Shown: piece after piece, positions 4,942-14,379 of the stretch | How positions within the stretch are numbered: position 1 is the stretch's first letter | Layout: each line of letters starts with the position of its first letter | Source of the DNA: Vibrio anguillarum | GTDB lineage: Bacteria > Pseudomonadota > Gammaproteobacteria > Enterobacterales > Vibrionaceae | DNA: 54,231 nucleotides | Assembly (NCBI RefSeq): GCF_001989995.2 | Contig: NZ_JAHGUP010000052.1 | Span: forward strand, 1-54,231 | Direction of reading: 5' to 3' | Position numbers and translations under genes: made by a program | Notes under the pieces: generated by a model | The model's input: the letters and a program-made list of their open reading frames with translations, nothing else | What the model was told of the DNA's origin: nothing | The model's database searches: none

Positions 4942-5460
4942 ATGCAGAATAAACGAGATTCATATAATCGTGAAGACTTACTAGCCTCTAGCCAAGGTGA
5001 GCTTTTTGGGCCTGGCTACCCTCAATTGCCAGCGCCAAATATGTTGATGATGGACCGCATCACCAAAATGTCAGAAACCGAGGGCGAGTATGGTAAAGGC
5101 CTTATTCTTGCTGAGTTAGATATTACTCCTGATCTATGGTTCTTCGATTGCCATTTCCCTGGCGATCCTGTAATGCCTGGCTGTTTAGGTTTAGATGCGA
5201 TGTGGCAATTGGTTGGTTTCTTCCTTGGCTGGGTTGGTGGCAAAGGAAAAGGCCGAGCATTAGGTGTTGGTGAAGTTAAGTTCACAGGTCAGATCCTACC
5301 AACAGCAAAAAAAGTAACTTACGAAATCACGATGAAACGGGTTGTTAACCGTAAACTTGTAATGGGCCTAGCTGATGGTCGCGTTCTTGTCGATGGCAAA
5401 GAGATTTACGTTGCAAAGGATTTAAAAGTAGGTCTTTTCCAAGATACTTCTGCTTTTTAA
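4942..5460 (+). CDS. fabA: 3-hydroxydecanoyl-ACP dehydratase/isomerase FabA
   Basis: The product is 172 aa, the same length as in E. coli. It dehydrates 3-hydroxydecanoyl-ACP and isomerises trans-2- to cis-3-decenoyl-ACP, the branch point of unsaturated fatty acid synthesis. The hot-dog fold active site is visible: His71 in [12 protein letters not shown] and Asp85 in [13 protein letters not shown] lies before the ATG. Expression should rise with FadR and fall with FabR, from the two sites just upstream. A terminator follows at once, so it is probably monocistronic. Confidence 0.98.
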   Translation: MQNKRDSYNREDLLASSQGELFGPGYPQLPAPNMLMMDRITKMSETEGEYGKGLILAELDITPDLWFFDCHFPGDPVMPGCLGLDAMWQLVGFFLGWVGGKGKGRALGVGEVKFTGQILPTAKKVTYEITMKRVVNRKLVMGLADGRVLVDGKEIYVAKDLKVGLFQDTSAF

Positions 5461-5478
5461 TGACGTTAAACTATTCAT

Positions 5479-5503
5479 AAGCGACTCTATGAGTCGCTTT
5501 TTT
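5479..5503 (+). terminator. fabA terminator
   Basis: AAGCGACTC / GAGTCGCTT with a 3-nt loop, then a T-run. Confidence 0.9.
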
Positions 5504-5551
5504 CTCATTAAAATACTTAGTTATAGTGCTTTAGAGTGGCTTAAATACTAA

Positions 5552-5570
5552 AAAGCCCCTTCCGGGGCTT
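5552..5570 (-). terminator. rmf terminator
   Basis: On the minus strand AAGCCCC / GGGGCTT is followed by TTTTTA. It lies 27 bp after the rmf stop. Confidence 0.8.
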
Positions 5571-5596
5571 AAATCCTTTTGCATGTATGTGGGAGT

Positions 5597-5770
5597 TTAT
5601 TTGTAGAGACCAGCTTGTTTGTCATCTCTGGCATCGCGCCAACCACCTAGCCAATATGAACGAGCGTCCGTTTGTTGATAAGGGCAAGCCTCTACGGAAC
5701 GTCCGTTTAAGCCAGCTTTATACCCATGAGACTGTGCTCTTTCAAGGCGATCACGCTTTTGTCTCTTCAT
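5597..5770 (-). CDS. rmf: Ribosome modulation factor RMF
   Basis: The product is 57 aa beginning MKRQKRDRLERA, as in E. coli RMF. It binds 70S ribosomes and drives formation of inactive 100S dimers in stationary phase. CPYQ and SYWLGGWRDA are family blocks. GAGGA upstream fits a start at 5770 or at the adjacent ATG (5773). Its own terminator and a 169-bp upstream gap behind the DUF3466 terminator suggest a separate promoter. The place between uup and fabA is as in E. coli. Confidence 0.96.
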   Translation of the reverse strand: MKRQKRDRLERAQSHGYKAGLNGRSVEACPYQQTDARSYWLGGWRDARDDKQAGLYK

Positions 5771-5884
5771 CATAGTGTAGTCCTCATACAGTAACTTGTG
5801 TCTTACATACAACTATTAAATCTACATGGCATATCTGTTACGCCACAATTAAGAATTGCTCAAAAATTCGACTTTCTCAAGTTA

Positions 5885-5921
5885 CAAAAAAGGCGCAGAT
5901 TCTAAATTGTGAACTTGCGCC
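5885..5921 (-). terminator. Terminator of the rlmKL–uup–DUF3466 operon
   Basis: On the minus strand GGCGCA and TGCGCC bracket an AT-rich loop and are followed by TTTTTT. Confidence 0.65.
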
Positions 5922-5939
5922 ATTCTTTACACTATTTAA

Positions 5940-7829
5940 TTATTTTCTGCGGAACCCAAAGAGAGCAAGTAGTGTCAGAGTAATCCACCCCATACTACCG
6001 CCTTTACGTTCAACGGGTGGAAGTGCCGTGCTGCGGACTTCAATATCGCTAGCCGCCGCGCCAGCAATCGGGATCAGTTTAATCGCGACAACGCTTTCAC
6101 TTCCAGAAGTACAGTATGAGTTATGGGAGAAATCGTCATAGCCACCAGTACATTTAAATGCACTTGCTGCAATCACACCATCATCATTGATATCTGAGGC
6201 TTCAAAAATACGGAACTGGTTATTATGTTGTGAGTAAGCCCCACCATTGGTTAGATCATCTAACCACCAACCTTGGTTCTGGAACAACGCCATTCTTGCT
6301 GCATTACTCCCTGTACCGTTGAAAGGATAGATAAAGCCACGATGACGACGTTGTTTGCCTCCATCTTCACGACCTTTTTCTGCATCGATTTGACCGACAA
6401 TTTCATTGAAATTGTTGATCGCTTTCACTTCACCGCCAGCACCAGTAAAGAAAATTCCACCTGATAGATAGTTAGCTACAGGCGTTCCGCTATTGGCATC
6501 CGACACAAAAATACGGTTTGCTGCTGCGCCGCTTTCAGGTTTATCGCCTCGACGTTTTGTTTCACCGATCACGATTAAATGGTTATTAATATCTGTCGCT
6601 AATGAGTTGGAGTAAATCACATCTCCATCCACTTTCAGTTCTGTACCAGTAATAACCTTACTACTCCACATATCATGCTTAGGAGTTGTTACGTCGTAAC
6701 TTGCATTAGGATAGAATACTGTTGCTTGCATTCTAAACACATTATCATCGCGATAGGTATTAAAACCAGCCATAACTGGCTTGTTAGCGTAACTGCCAGA
6801 TGTAGGAACAGCAGCGCCTCTTACACTTGCTTGTGCAGAGTATCCGCTACGGTTTGCTTCAACATCACCGACCCACCCTGTTACACGGTAACCCGTCGAG
6901 ATAGATGCTGTATCCCACATATAAGCTTGCGTTGCAAATGCAAAATTTTGACACTGACGAGTTAACTGTGGATCGAGACCATCACTCACACAAGTGTTAA
7001 CATCGCCATTGTAGTCTTTGTTATCATCATCACCATTACCCGTTAAATAAGGGCTAACTGATGCACTACCAACCACAAACTTATGGGTACCGTCACTGAA
7101 TACATCATAAGCGAACGTCCGGCCCATTTTTTCAACAATTTTATTATTTGTGTCTTTGACAATTGTGGTGTCTGTTGGTGGATTTAAAATATTGCCATGA
7201 TAAAAACCACGTTGACGGTAGCCTAGAGCGTAATTACTCCCAGACTGGGTGTAACCGCTGCTCGTAATACCAAAAGCAGAAGTACCGTCTAACCCAGTTA
7301 AAACGGTATTCTGAGTATTTGCAATAGAGCCAAAAGTCAAAACAACTTGCGATGAATTAACAAAGGCCGCTGCATTTTGTAGATAACTACCATTATCCCA
7401 AGCATCACGCTCACGTTTCAAACCGCCAGTTTCAACATTGTTGTACTCAAAACCATGCCATTGCTTATCAGCCCATGCCTCACAAGTAGAATAACCGAGT
7501 TCGTTAGAGCAATAGTTTTTGAGATCATCAATATCCTGATAAACAAAACGATTATCCATTTTGAATGGCACTTCATCACGATAGGAAATGCCATCAGAAC
7601 CATTGAGCGTATCGCCACCAAACGCAAAAGTATTACAGCTATTTTCGGCCGTAAAACATCCAAGAGGATTTGCTGAAAGGTTATCTTTTTGTATTGCCCT
7701 TCCATAATATTCATTAGCGACTAAGTTACCGGGTGTCACTTCTACAATTTGGTAAAGTGCAGCATGAGCTTGAGTGGCAGCCAGAATGCTGGCCGCAATT
7801 ACGGTGATTTTAAATGTTTTACTACTCAT
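5940..7829 (-). CDS. DUF3466 family exported protein with GlyGly-CTERM sorting signal
   Basis: The product is 629 aa with a signal peptide (residues 1-23, ending THA-A). The long middle matches the DUF3466 family known from Vibrio and Shewanella; its function is unknown. The C-terminus is a GlyGly-CTERM tail: ERKGGSMGW, a hydrophobic stretch TLTLLALFG, then FRRK. Such tails are recognised by rhombosortase, which cleaves and transfers the protein to a lipid anchor, usually with type II secretion. The start is 9 bp after the uup stop, so it is the last gene of the rlmKL operon. It occupies the place that pqiABC holds in E. coli. No catalytic motif was recognised. Confidence 0.88.
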   Translation of the reverse strand: MSSKTFKITVIAASILAATQAHAALYQIVEVTPGNLVANEYYGRAIQKDNLSANPLGCFTAENSCNTFAFGGDTLNGSDGISYRDEVPFKMDNRFVYQDIDDLKNYCSNELGYSTCEAWADKQWHGFEYNNVETGGLKRERDAWDNGSYLQNAAAFVNSSQVVLTFGSIANTQNTVLTGLDGTSAFGITSSGYTQSGSNYALGYRQRGFYHGNILNPPTDTTIVKDTNNKIVEKMGRTFAYDVFSDGTHKFVVGSASVSPYLTGNGDDDNKDYNGDVNTCVSDGLDPQLTRQCQNFAFATQAYMWDTASISTGYRVTGWVGDVEANRSGYSAQASVRGAAVPTSGSYANKPVMAGFNTYRDDNVFRMQATVFYPNASYDVTTPKHDMWSSKVITGTELKVDGDVIYSNSLATDINNHLIVIGETKRRGDKPESGAAANRIFVSDANSGTPVANYLSGGIFFTGAGGEVKAINNFNEIVGQIDAEKGREDGGKQRRHRGFIYPFNGTGSNAARMALFQNQGWWLDDLTNGGAYSQHNNQFRIFEASDINDDGVIAASAFKCTGGYDDFSHNSYCTSGSESVVAIKLIPIAGAAASDIEVRSTALPPVERKGGSMGWITLTLLALFGFRRK

Positions 7830-7838
7830 TAATAATCT

Positions 7839-9755
7839 CTAACTTTCCTGTTGCATTGCTTCGAGCTCTTCCCAGCGCTCGAAAGCAATTTCAAGCTCCT
7901 GCTCTTTCGCAGTTAACTTATCTAAAACGGGCTGTGTTTTGTCTGCTGATTGCATGAAAAACTCAGGATCGTTCACTTGCTGTTGAAGCATTTCAATATC
8001 ATTCTCAAGTTGCTCTAACATTGCGGGCAACTCATCCATTTCTCGCTGCAGTTTATAAGATAACTTTTTAGGTTTTGTCTTAATTGGCGCTGTTTTGAGA
8101 GTTTCCTCAACCACTTTTTCTTTATTGCTGACATTTTCAGCAACTCGTGACTGCAAAACCTGAGCTCTTTGTTGCTGAGCATCGTGATAGCCTCCAACAA
8201 ATTCTTCAATTTTGCCATCACCTTCAAAAATCCAACTCGTTGTTACAGTATTATCAACAAATTGACGATCGTGGCTGACAAGCAGCAATGTGCCTTGGTA
8301 GTTGGCAAGCAAATCTTCTAAAAGTTCCAAAGTTTCGATATCTAAATCGTTGGTTGGTTCATCTAAAATCAATAAATTATTCGGTTTGAGGAAAATACGA
8401 GCAAGCAACAGTCTGTTTTTCTCACCACCAGATAGCGCTTTTACTGGCGTTCTCGCACGTTTAGGGGCAAACAAGAAATCTTGTAAGTAGCTTAATGCGT
8501 GCCGTGGGCGCCCAGCCACCATCACTTCTTGTTTTCCGTCAGCTAAGTTGTCAATTACCGACTTCTCAGGATCGAGGATCTCACGGTACTGATCAAAATA
8601 AGCAACTTCAAGTTTGGTACCGCAATGTAATTTGCCACTCTGAGGTTGTAAATCACCCAACAGCAGTTTCAGCAGCGTACTTTTACCGCATCCGTTAGGG
8701 CCAATAAGTGCAATGCGATCACCACGCATGATATTGAAACTGAAGTTCGAGACAATGTTTTTGCCATCAATGCTATAGCTAATATCCTTCGCTTCGAAGA
8801 CAATTTTTCCTGAACGCGCAGCGTCATCGATTTGCAAGTTTGCTTTGCCCTGTACCTCACGGCGATCATTACGCTCTTCTCTTAGCTTCTTGAGTGCTCT
8901 TACGCGCCCTTCGTTACGAGTACGACGCGCTTTGATGCCTTGGCGAATCCAAACTTCTTCTTGGGCCAATTTCTTATCAAACTCGGCATTTTGCATCTCT
9001 TCTACGCGCAAGGCTTCTTCCTTGGCGACAAGGTACTGATCATAATCACCAGGAAACGAGCTGAGTTTACCGCGGTCAAGATCAACAATGCGTGTCGCCA
9101 TTGAGTGGATGAACGTCCGGTCATGCGATACAAAGATGATCGAGCCTCTAAAATCTTTCAAAAAGCCTTCGAGCCATTCGATGGTGGTTACATCAAGGTG
9201 GTTAGTCGGTTCATCAAGCAAAAGGACATCAGGATCACACACTAGTGCTCTTGCAAGAGCCGCTTTACGCTGCCATCCACCGGATAAATCCGTTAGTTTG
9301 GTGTGACCATCCAGTTTCAACGCCGCCAGAACATTTTGGATACGTTCTTCAAAACGCCATGCCCCTGTATGCTCTAGCTGCTCTTGAATACGAGATAACT
9401 TATTGATATTACTTTCACTTGGATCGATAACGATGAGATCTAAAAGATCTTGATAGATCTTTAGATACTCACCAACTTCCGCTAATCCACCAGCAACATA
9501 ATCAAAAACGGTGCCAGCTTCATCTCTAGGCGGATCTTGTTCTAATCGAGAAACAACAACATCTTGTTCTATCTGCATTTTTCCGTCGTCCATGATGATT
9601 TCTCTCGCAAGAACTTTCATCATAGTCGACTTGCCTGCACCGTTTCGGCCGACGAGACAAACTCGTTCATTTTCTTGTAATGCGAAATCTGCATGATCGA
9701 GTAATGGGTGGTCACCAAATGCTAATTGACCGTTATGGATGGTAATTAATGCCAT
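7839..9755 (-). CDS. uup: ABC-F ATPase Uup
   Basis: The product is 638 aa. Two ABC domains are present with Walker A VGRNGAGKST (near residue 36) and IGPNGCGKST, signatures LSGGWQRKA and LSGGEKNRL, and Walker B DVLLLDEPTNHLD and NLLILDEPTNDLD. A charged linker lies between them, and the C-terminal coiled coil (about 560-638) typical of Uup binds DNA or nucleic acid. There is no membrane part. ABC-F proteins act on the ribosome; Uup loss raises precise transposon excision in E. coli. The start overlaps the glutaredoxin-like gene by 23 bp, so translation is probably coupled. Confidence 0.96.
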   Translation of the reverse strand: MALITIHNGQLAFGDHPLLDHADFALQENERVCLVGRNGAGKSTMMKVLAREIIMDDGKMQIEQDVVVSRLEQDPPRDEAGTVFDYVAGGLAEVGEYLKIYQDLLDLIVIDPSESNINKLSRIQEQLEHTGAWRFEERIQNVLAALKLDGHTKLTDLSGGWQRKAALARALVCDPDVLLLDEPTNHLDVTTIEWLEGFLKDFRGSIIFVSHDRTFIHSMATRIVDLDRGKLSSFPGDYDQYLVAKEEALRVEEMQNAEFDKKLAQEEVWIRQGIKARRTRNEGRVRALKKLREERNDRREVQGKANLQIDDAARSGKIVFEAKDISYSIDGKNIVSNFSFNIMRGDRIALIGPNGCGKSTLLKLLLGDLQPQSGKLHCGTKLEVAYFDQYREILDPEKSVIDNLADGKQEVMVAGRPRHALSYLQDFLFAPKRARTPVKALSGGEKNRLLLARIFLKPNNLLILDEPTNDLDIETLELLEDLLANYQGTLLLVSHDRQFVDNTVTTSWIFEGDGKIEEFVGGYHDAQQQRAQVLQSRVAENVSNKEKVVEETLKTAPIKTKPKKLSYKLQREMDELPAMLEQLENDIEMLQQQVNDPEFFMQSADKTQPVLDKLTAKEQELEIAFERWEELEAMQQES

Positions 9756-9981
9756 TATTTTCTAACCAATGAAGTAATGTTTGTTGGTCAAAGGGCCAGC
9801 TCAGTTCGGATTCTTGGTATTTAAGAACCGGAATGGTGACCCCGTAACGAGAGAAGAGCGCATCATCAAATGCAATATCAACAAGTTGTACTTGTTCAGC
9901 AATGTTTGCCTGCTGAACAAGCTGAAATGCCATCTCACAGAGATGGCATCCTTCAGTACTGTAAAGCGTGAACAACTTCAT
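9733..9981 (-). CDS. Glutaredoxin-like thiol protein
   Basis: The product is 82 aa, a single thioredoxin fold of the glutaredoxin/DUF836 type: MKLFTLYSTEGCHLCEMA with the redox motif C12-H-L-C15, and the cis-proline loop VTIPVL. It probably reduces disulfides or takes part in thiol chemistry; the partner is unknown. It lies 3 bp after rlmKL and overlaps uup by 23 bp, so all three are co-translated. Confidence 0.88.
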   Translation of the reverse strand: MKLFTLYSTEGCHLCEMAFQLVQQANIAEQVQLVDIAFDDALFSRYGVTIPVLKYQESELSWPFDQQTLLHWLENNGINYHP

Positions 9982-9984
9982 TCC

Positions 9985-12114
9985 CTATTCACTGCGTGCA
10001 TGGGAAATGGTCCAGCAGTTGTGGATCTGCTTATTGCGTTCAAAATCCAGTGGCAATGTTTGCGCTGAAATATTTTGAGCAACTAAACCAAGCTCAGCTA
10101 ACGCTTCTAAATCCATTTTAAAATGTCGTTTATTGTTTGAAAACACAATCGTACCTTCTGAACGTAGGATACGTTTTAAATTTTCCATCAACTTAATATG
10201 ATCGCGTTGTACATCAAATGTGTGTTCCATACGTTTGGAATTTGAGAATGTCGGCGGATCGATAAATATCAAATCAAATTGTTCTTTTGCAGTCTCTAGC
10301 CATTGCACACAGTCAGCTTGTTCAAAGCGATGCTGGTGTCCAACTTGATCGTTGAGCTTTAAGTTGTCTTTAGCCCATTCTAAATAGGTTTTAGACATAT
10401 CAACCGTCATGGTTGATTTTGCTCCACCGCAAGCGGCATGAACGGTTGCAGAGCCAGTGTAAGCAAATAGATTGAGGAAGTCTTTACCCTTTGCCATTTG
10501 CCCTAAGCGACGACGCGTCAATTTATGATCAAGGAATAAACCCGTATCGAGATAATCATGTAAATTGACAATCAGTTTAACGCCATACTCGTTCACTTCC
10601 ATTGTCTCAGAAATTTGCCCTAATTTTTGATATTGAGAGCGCCCTTTCTGTTTTTCACGAACTTTGAGTACCACTTTATTTGCTTCTGTTCCGGTGACTT
10701 GAATCGCGGCACGAATGATATCTGTTAAACGGCGTTTCGCCTTTTCTTCTGGAATATCCTTAGGTGCGGCGTATTCTTGGATCACTAGGTGGTCGAGATA
10801 AACATCGATCGCAACATTGTATTCAGGCAAATCAGCGTCATAAATACGATAGCAATCGAGTGATTCACGTTTCGCCCACTTACCAATTTTCGCAATATTT
10901 TTCTTTAAACGATTCGAAAAATCAGGAGCAATCACCGATTCTTGAGAAATAGACGCTCCCGGCTCTACCGTGCGCAATGAAATTGAGTAGTTCTTTTGGT
11001 GACAAGGTAACGCACCGTTATTTAACTTAAACTGCTTTTCAGCGCGCATACGCAAACAACTGAGTAATTCGTCAGAGCTTGAGAAAATCGACGCTTGGCA
11101 ACCGCCAAATTCAGCCTTTAATTGCCCACCAAATGCCGTGTATAAAGCAATCAAACCAGGATGTGTACCTAAACGTTCACCATAGGGTGGATTACAGATA
11201 ACTACACCATCCTCAAACCCTTCAGGACGTTTGATCAGTGCCGCATCACCTAGCTGGAAGGTAATCAGTTCTTCAACCCCTGCGCGGCGAGCGTTATCTT
11301 TCGCGGTTTGCAGCACTCGTGCATCGTTATCAAAACCAAAGAACTTACAGTCAACTTTCTTGACACCACGTCTTGCTTGAACATTGGCCTCTGATTTTAT
11401 TTGCGCCCACAGTTCTGCATCAAAATCCTCTAAAGCTTCGAAACTCCACTTTGGACGCTTGAGACTGGGGGCCATACCAGCAGCTATCATGGCCGCCTCA
11501 ATGAGCAAAGTACCAGAACCACACATTGGGTCGAGCAGTGGCTTCGCTTCACTCCATCCACTACGCAAAATAATAGCCGCTGCTAATGTTTCACGAAGTG
11601 GTGCTCGCCCCGCTTCGGTACGGTAACCGCGCTGATGTAAACCACCGCCCACCATATCAATCCCTAAAATGGCTTTATCTTTATGCAAGCGCACATGGAC
11701 ACGAAGATCTGCATGATCTTTATCGATCGAAGGGCGCGGTAAGTTCTTTTTGGTGAAACAGTCGACAACCGCATCCTTTACTTTCATCGCGCCGTACTGA
11801 CTGTTGCGGATTTCGTTATTTGTGCCGTTGAAGTCGACAACAAACTTTTTCGAACTATGAAAATGATTAACCCAGTTCACTGAACTTGCTGACAAGTAAA
11901 GATCCATATCATTTTGGCAGGTAAATTCAGAGAGGACGCGAACAAATCTTGATGCTAGACGGCTCCACAAACAACAGCGATAAATCTGCTCTTTCGACGC
12001 TTTAAATTTTACCCCGGCCTGCACGGGTTTTGCGTCCGTAATCCCTAATTTGGTTAGTTCTTCAACTAATAGGTTCTCAAGACCGTTTGAGGTAACCGCT
12101 AGATATTGATTCAT
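9985..12114 (-). CDS. rlmKL: 23S rRNA (guanine) methyltransferase RlmKL
   Basis: The product is 709 aa (E. coli RlmL 702). This fused enzyme makes m2G2445 and m7G2069 in 23S rRNA. The N-terminal THUMP domain covers about residues 1-155. The RlmL methyltransferase follows with [10 protein letters not shown] and NPPYGERL, and the RlmK methyltransferase is C-terminal, with [18 protein letters not shown] and [10 protein letters not shown]. It is first gene of the operon with the glutaredoxin-like gene, uup and DUF3466. Confidence 0.97.
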   Translation of the reverse strand: MNQYLAVTSNGLENLLVEELTKLGITDAKPVQAGVKFKASKEQIYRCCLWSRLASRFVRVLSEFTCQNDMDLYLSASSVNWVNHFHSSKKFVVDFNGTNNEIRNSQYGAMKVKDAVVDCFTKKNLPRPSIDKDHADLRVHVRLHKDKAILGIDMVGGGLHQRGYRTEAGRAPLRETLAAAIILRSGWSEAKPLLDPMCGSGTLLIEAAMIAAGMAPSLKRPKWSFEALEDFDAELWAQIKSEANVQARRGVKKVDCKFFGFDNDARVLQTAKDNARRAGVEELITFQLGDAALIKRPEGFEDGVVICNPPYGERLGTHPGLIALYTAFGGQLKAEFGGCQASIFSSSDELLSCLRMRAEKQFKLNNGALPCHQKNYSISLRTVEPGASISQESVIAPDFSNRLKKNIAKIGKWAKRESLDCYRIYDADLPEYNVAIDVYLDHLVIQEYAAPKDIPEEKAKRRLTDIIRAAIQVTGTEANKVVLKVREKQKGRSQYQKLGQISETMEVNEYGVKLIVNLHDYLDTGLFLDHKLTRRRLGQMAKGKDFLNLFAYTGSATVHAACGGAKSTMTVDMSKTYLEWAKDNLKLNDQVGHQHRFEQADCVQWLETAKEQFDLIFIDPPTFSNSKRMEHTFDVQRDHIKLMENLKRILRSEGTIVFSNNKRHFKMDLEALAELGLVAQNISAQTLPLDFERNKQIHNCWTISHARSE

Positions 12115-12520
12115 ACTGCTCTTTTACTGATAAAAATGACCACGCATTATACCTGACAATCCCACGCTTGAGTAAAACAAAGTGTCTCTTTCACCTTCTC
12201 AACCATTCAATTGCTTAACTACTCGCCAATTTTACAAATAGACAAGCTTCGAGCATTGCAAAAACATCTCACTAGATATAGCAAGACCTACGGGATAAGT
12301 GAGTATTTATTCACTGCATAATTGGACTATACCAGATTGATTTTTGTAGTGTAAATTAATTACAAATGAGCTAAAAATGGGAATATGTCGGCCATTTCTA
12401 GCAATGTAGACACTGTTTATAACGTCACTTTTGAAGAAAAAAACATCAGAATTCTGAACAAATCTCACATTTAAGATCGAATTCAGACGGATAGGATTGA
12501 GTTGGGGAAAAGCTCTAGGC
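12115..12520. other. Non-coding stretch upstream of rlmKL
   Basis: About 400 bp, AT-rich, between rlmKL and the zapC terminator. It must hold the rlmKL promoter. An imperfect inverted repeat, TTTGTA...TACAAA, lies near 12343-12366. A 71-codon frame at 12307-12522 on the minus strand has no ribosome binding site or family match and I do not call it. Nothing else is seen. Confidence 0.5.
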
Positions 12521-12546
12521 AAAAAAAAATCGGCTATTAAGCCGAT
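12521..12546 (-). terminator. zapC terminator
   Basis: On the minus strand ATCGGCT / AGCCGAT with a 4-nt loop is followed by a run of T. Confidence 0.9.
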
Positions 12547-12591
12547 GGGAAATGAAACAAAGGAACGAAACGTTGTGCTATTAGGGAAAAG

Positions 12592-13134
12592 TTAACTCAC
12601 AAGAGCAACGTGCTCTTCGAGCAAAATATGATTGGCGCAAGCCATACGGTCATGCATAACCTTAATGACCTGTCCGAATTCCAGCTGTTTGGAACCATTC
12701 AGTATGAACGCATCCAAATCGACTAAGGCGCAAAGACTAGCGCAGTCCCCTACCTCAAGTACGATGAAATAACCTTGGCTGTAGCCGTTGACCAACCGAA
12801 CAATGTCACCTTCACTCGGTTCAAAACCGTAGCCTTGATGATCAAAAAACCAACTTTTAGGCTGGACAGGTTTATGAAAACGCTTAGCGGCAACACAATA
12901 GAGTGCTAATTCGGCTTGTCTTGGCTCACTTAAACCTAAATAGGCAATTTGCTCTTTGTAGGTTTGGAAAGCACTCGCATCATCGACTGAAAAATGATTC
13001 TCAGCAAAAGCACAATCGACGAGCAGATTACGGTAAAGATTGGTCTTAAAAACCATCTCATCACCAAGGTACAACATCAGGCAGCTTTCGCTATCTGAAT
13101 AATACCAACTCCATTTGTCACTTGGTTTAAGCAT
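12592..13134 (-). CDS. zapC: Cell-division protein ZapC
   Basis: The product is 180 aa, the E. coli length. ZapC binds FtsZ and promotes bundling of Z-ring filaments. Family blocks are visible: the start LKPSDKWSWYY, SVDDASAF, PKSWFFD and GQVIKVMHDRM. It lies downstream of pyrD on the same strand as in E. coli, but a pyrD terminator at 13231-13267 implies its own promoter or readthrough. Confidence 0.93.
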   Translation of the reverse strand: MLKPSDKWSWYYSDSESCLMLYLGDEMVFKTNLYRNLLVDCAFAENHFSVDDASAFQTYKEQIAYLGLSEPRQAELALYCVAAKRFHKPVQPKSWFFDHQGYGFEPSEGDIVRLVNGYSQGYFIVLEVGDCASLCALVDLDAFILNGSKQLEFGQVIKVMHDRMACANHILLEEHVALVS

Positions 13135-13230
13135 CGTTCCACTCTCTAATTTTAATGAATTATCAAACTATTAGGTAAAACGCTTAATTACCTTTGCCAG
13201 CTAGTGAATGTAATTTTAAGAACAGAAATA

Positions 13231-13267
13231 TAAAAAAAAAGAGGAAATGAATAACTCATTCCCTCTT
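13231..13267 (-). terminator. pyrD terminator
   Basis: On the minus strand AAGAGGGAATGA / TCATTTCCTCTT is followed by a run of T. Confidence 0.85.
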
Positions 13268-13323
13268 ACTTTGACCCAGTCACTTTTTATTTTTCTGAGT
13301 AAATACCTTTAAATCGCACTTAT

Positions 13324-14334
13324 TTACAGGTTCTTGACAATATCTCTCACTAAACCTGGGCCGTGGTAAATGAATCCTGAATAGACTTGTACTAGTTTCG
13401 CGCCCGCCAACATTTTTTCTTTTGCAGCGATACAAGAATCAATACCACCCACTCCAATAATGGGCAGCTTATCACCCAACTCTTGGTACAAGCACTTAAT
13501 CACTTCAGTACTTCTTGATTGAACAGGACGGCCACTTAACCCACCCGCTTCATTCGCGAATTTCATACCTTCCACCAGCGACCGATCCAATGTGGTATTA
13601 GTCGCGATAACGCCATCAATATTATGCTTGAGTAACGATTGGCAAATTTGTTTAAGTTCGTCATCAGAAAGATCGGGAGCGATCTTTAATGTTAACGGAA
13701 CGTATTTATTATGCAGCTTAGCCAATTCAGATTGCTTCGCTTTCAGTACGGCAAGCAAATCATCCAATGCCTCACCATATTGTAACGTTCGTAACCCAGG
13801 AGTGTTGGGGGATGAAATGTTCACTGCTATGTAACCAGCATATGGGTAGACTTTCTCCATACAAATAAGATAGTCATCTGCCCCATTTTCAATCGGTGTA
13901 TCTTTATTCTTTCCAATGTTGATACCGATAATGCCGTCATATTTAGCTTTCTTAACGTTCTCAACTAGGTTGTCGACACCTAAGTTGTTAAAGCCCATTC
14001 GATTGATAATACCTTCCGCTTGGATCAAACGGAATAAACGCGGTTTATCGTTACCAGATTGAGGACGTGGAGTCACGGTACCAACTTCGACAAAACCAAA
14101 CCCCATTGCACCAAAAGCTTCTATGCATTCCCCATTTTTATCTAGGCCAGCGGCCAAACCTACAGGGTTTTTAAAAGTTAAACCCATGCATTCGACTGGG
14201 CGATTGGGTAAGTGTTGACGATAGAAGAGATCAAGAGGAGTGCCTGTGAAACGTTTAAAGTTTTCAATGGCGAGATCATGTGCCTTTTCGGCATCAAGTT
14301 GAAAAAAGCCAGTCCTGGCTAAGCGGTAGAGCAT
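13324..14334 (-). CDS. pyrD: Dihydroorotate dehydrogenase (quinone), class 2
   Basis: The product is 336 aa, identical in length to E. coli PyrD. It oxidises dihydroorotate to orotate with FMN and passes electrons to the membrane quinone pool (pyrimidine synthesis). The N-terminal amphipathic helices ([13 protein letters not shown]) anchor it to the membrane. Catalytic Ser175 is in [18 protein letters not shown] and the neighbouring SGF bind FMN phosphate. It is preceded by the gdhB terminator. Confidence 0.98.
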   Translation of the reverse strand: MLYRLARTGFFQLDAEKAHDLAIENFKRFTGTPLDLFYRQHLPNRPVECMGLTFKNPVGLAAGLDKNGECIEAFGAMGFGFVEVGTVTPRPQSGNDKPRLFRLIQAEGIINRMGFNNLGVDNLVENVKKAKYDGIIGINIGKNKDTPIENGADDYLICMEKVYPYAGYIAVNISSPNTPGLRTLQYGEALDDLLAVLKAKQSELAKLHNKYVPLTLKIAPDLSDDELKQICQSLLKHNIDGVIATNTTLDRSLVEGMKFANEAGGLSGRPVQSRSTEVIKCLYQELGDKLPIIGVGGIDSCIAAKEKMLAGAKLVQVYSGFIYHGPGLVRDIVKNL

Positions 14335-14347
14335 TGTGCCTCCGAAA

Positions 14348-14371
14348 TAAAAAGCCCCGTATAAACGGGGC
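14348..14371 (-). terminator. gdhB terminator
   Basis: On the minus strand GCCCCGT / ACGGGGC with a 4-nt loop is followed by TTTTTA. Confidence 0.9.
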
Positions 14372-14379
14372 GTTATTAT

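Noticed and set aside
9836..9848. matS site GTGACCCCGTAAC
   Set aside because: Only 11 of 13 positions fit and both deviations are in defined positions.
12307..12522. 71-codon minus-strand frame upstream of rlmKL
   Set aside because: AT-rich, no ribosome binding site, no recognisable family, overlaps the zapC terminator zone.
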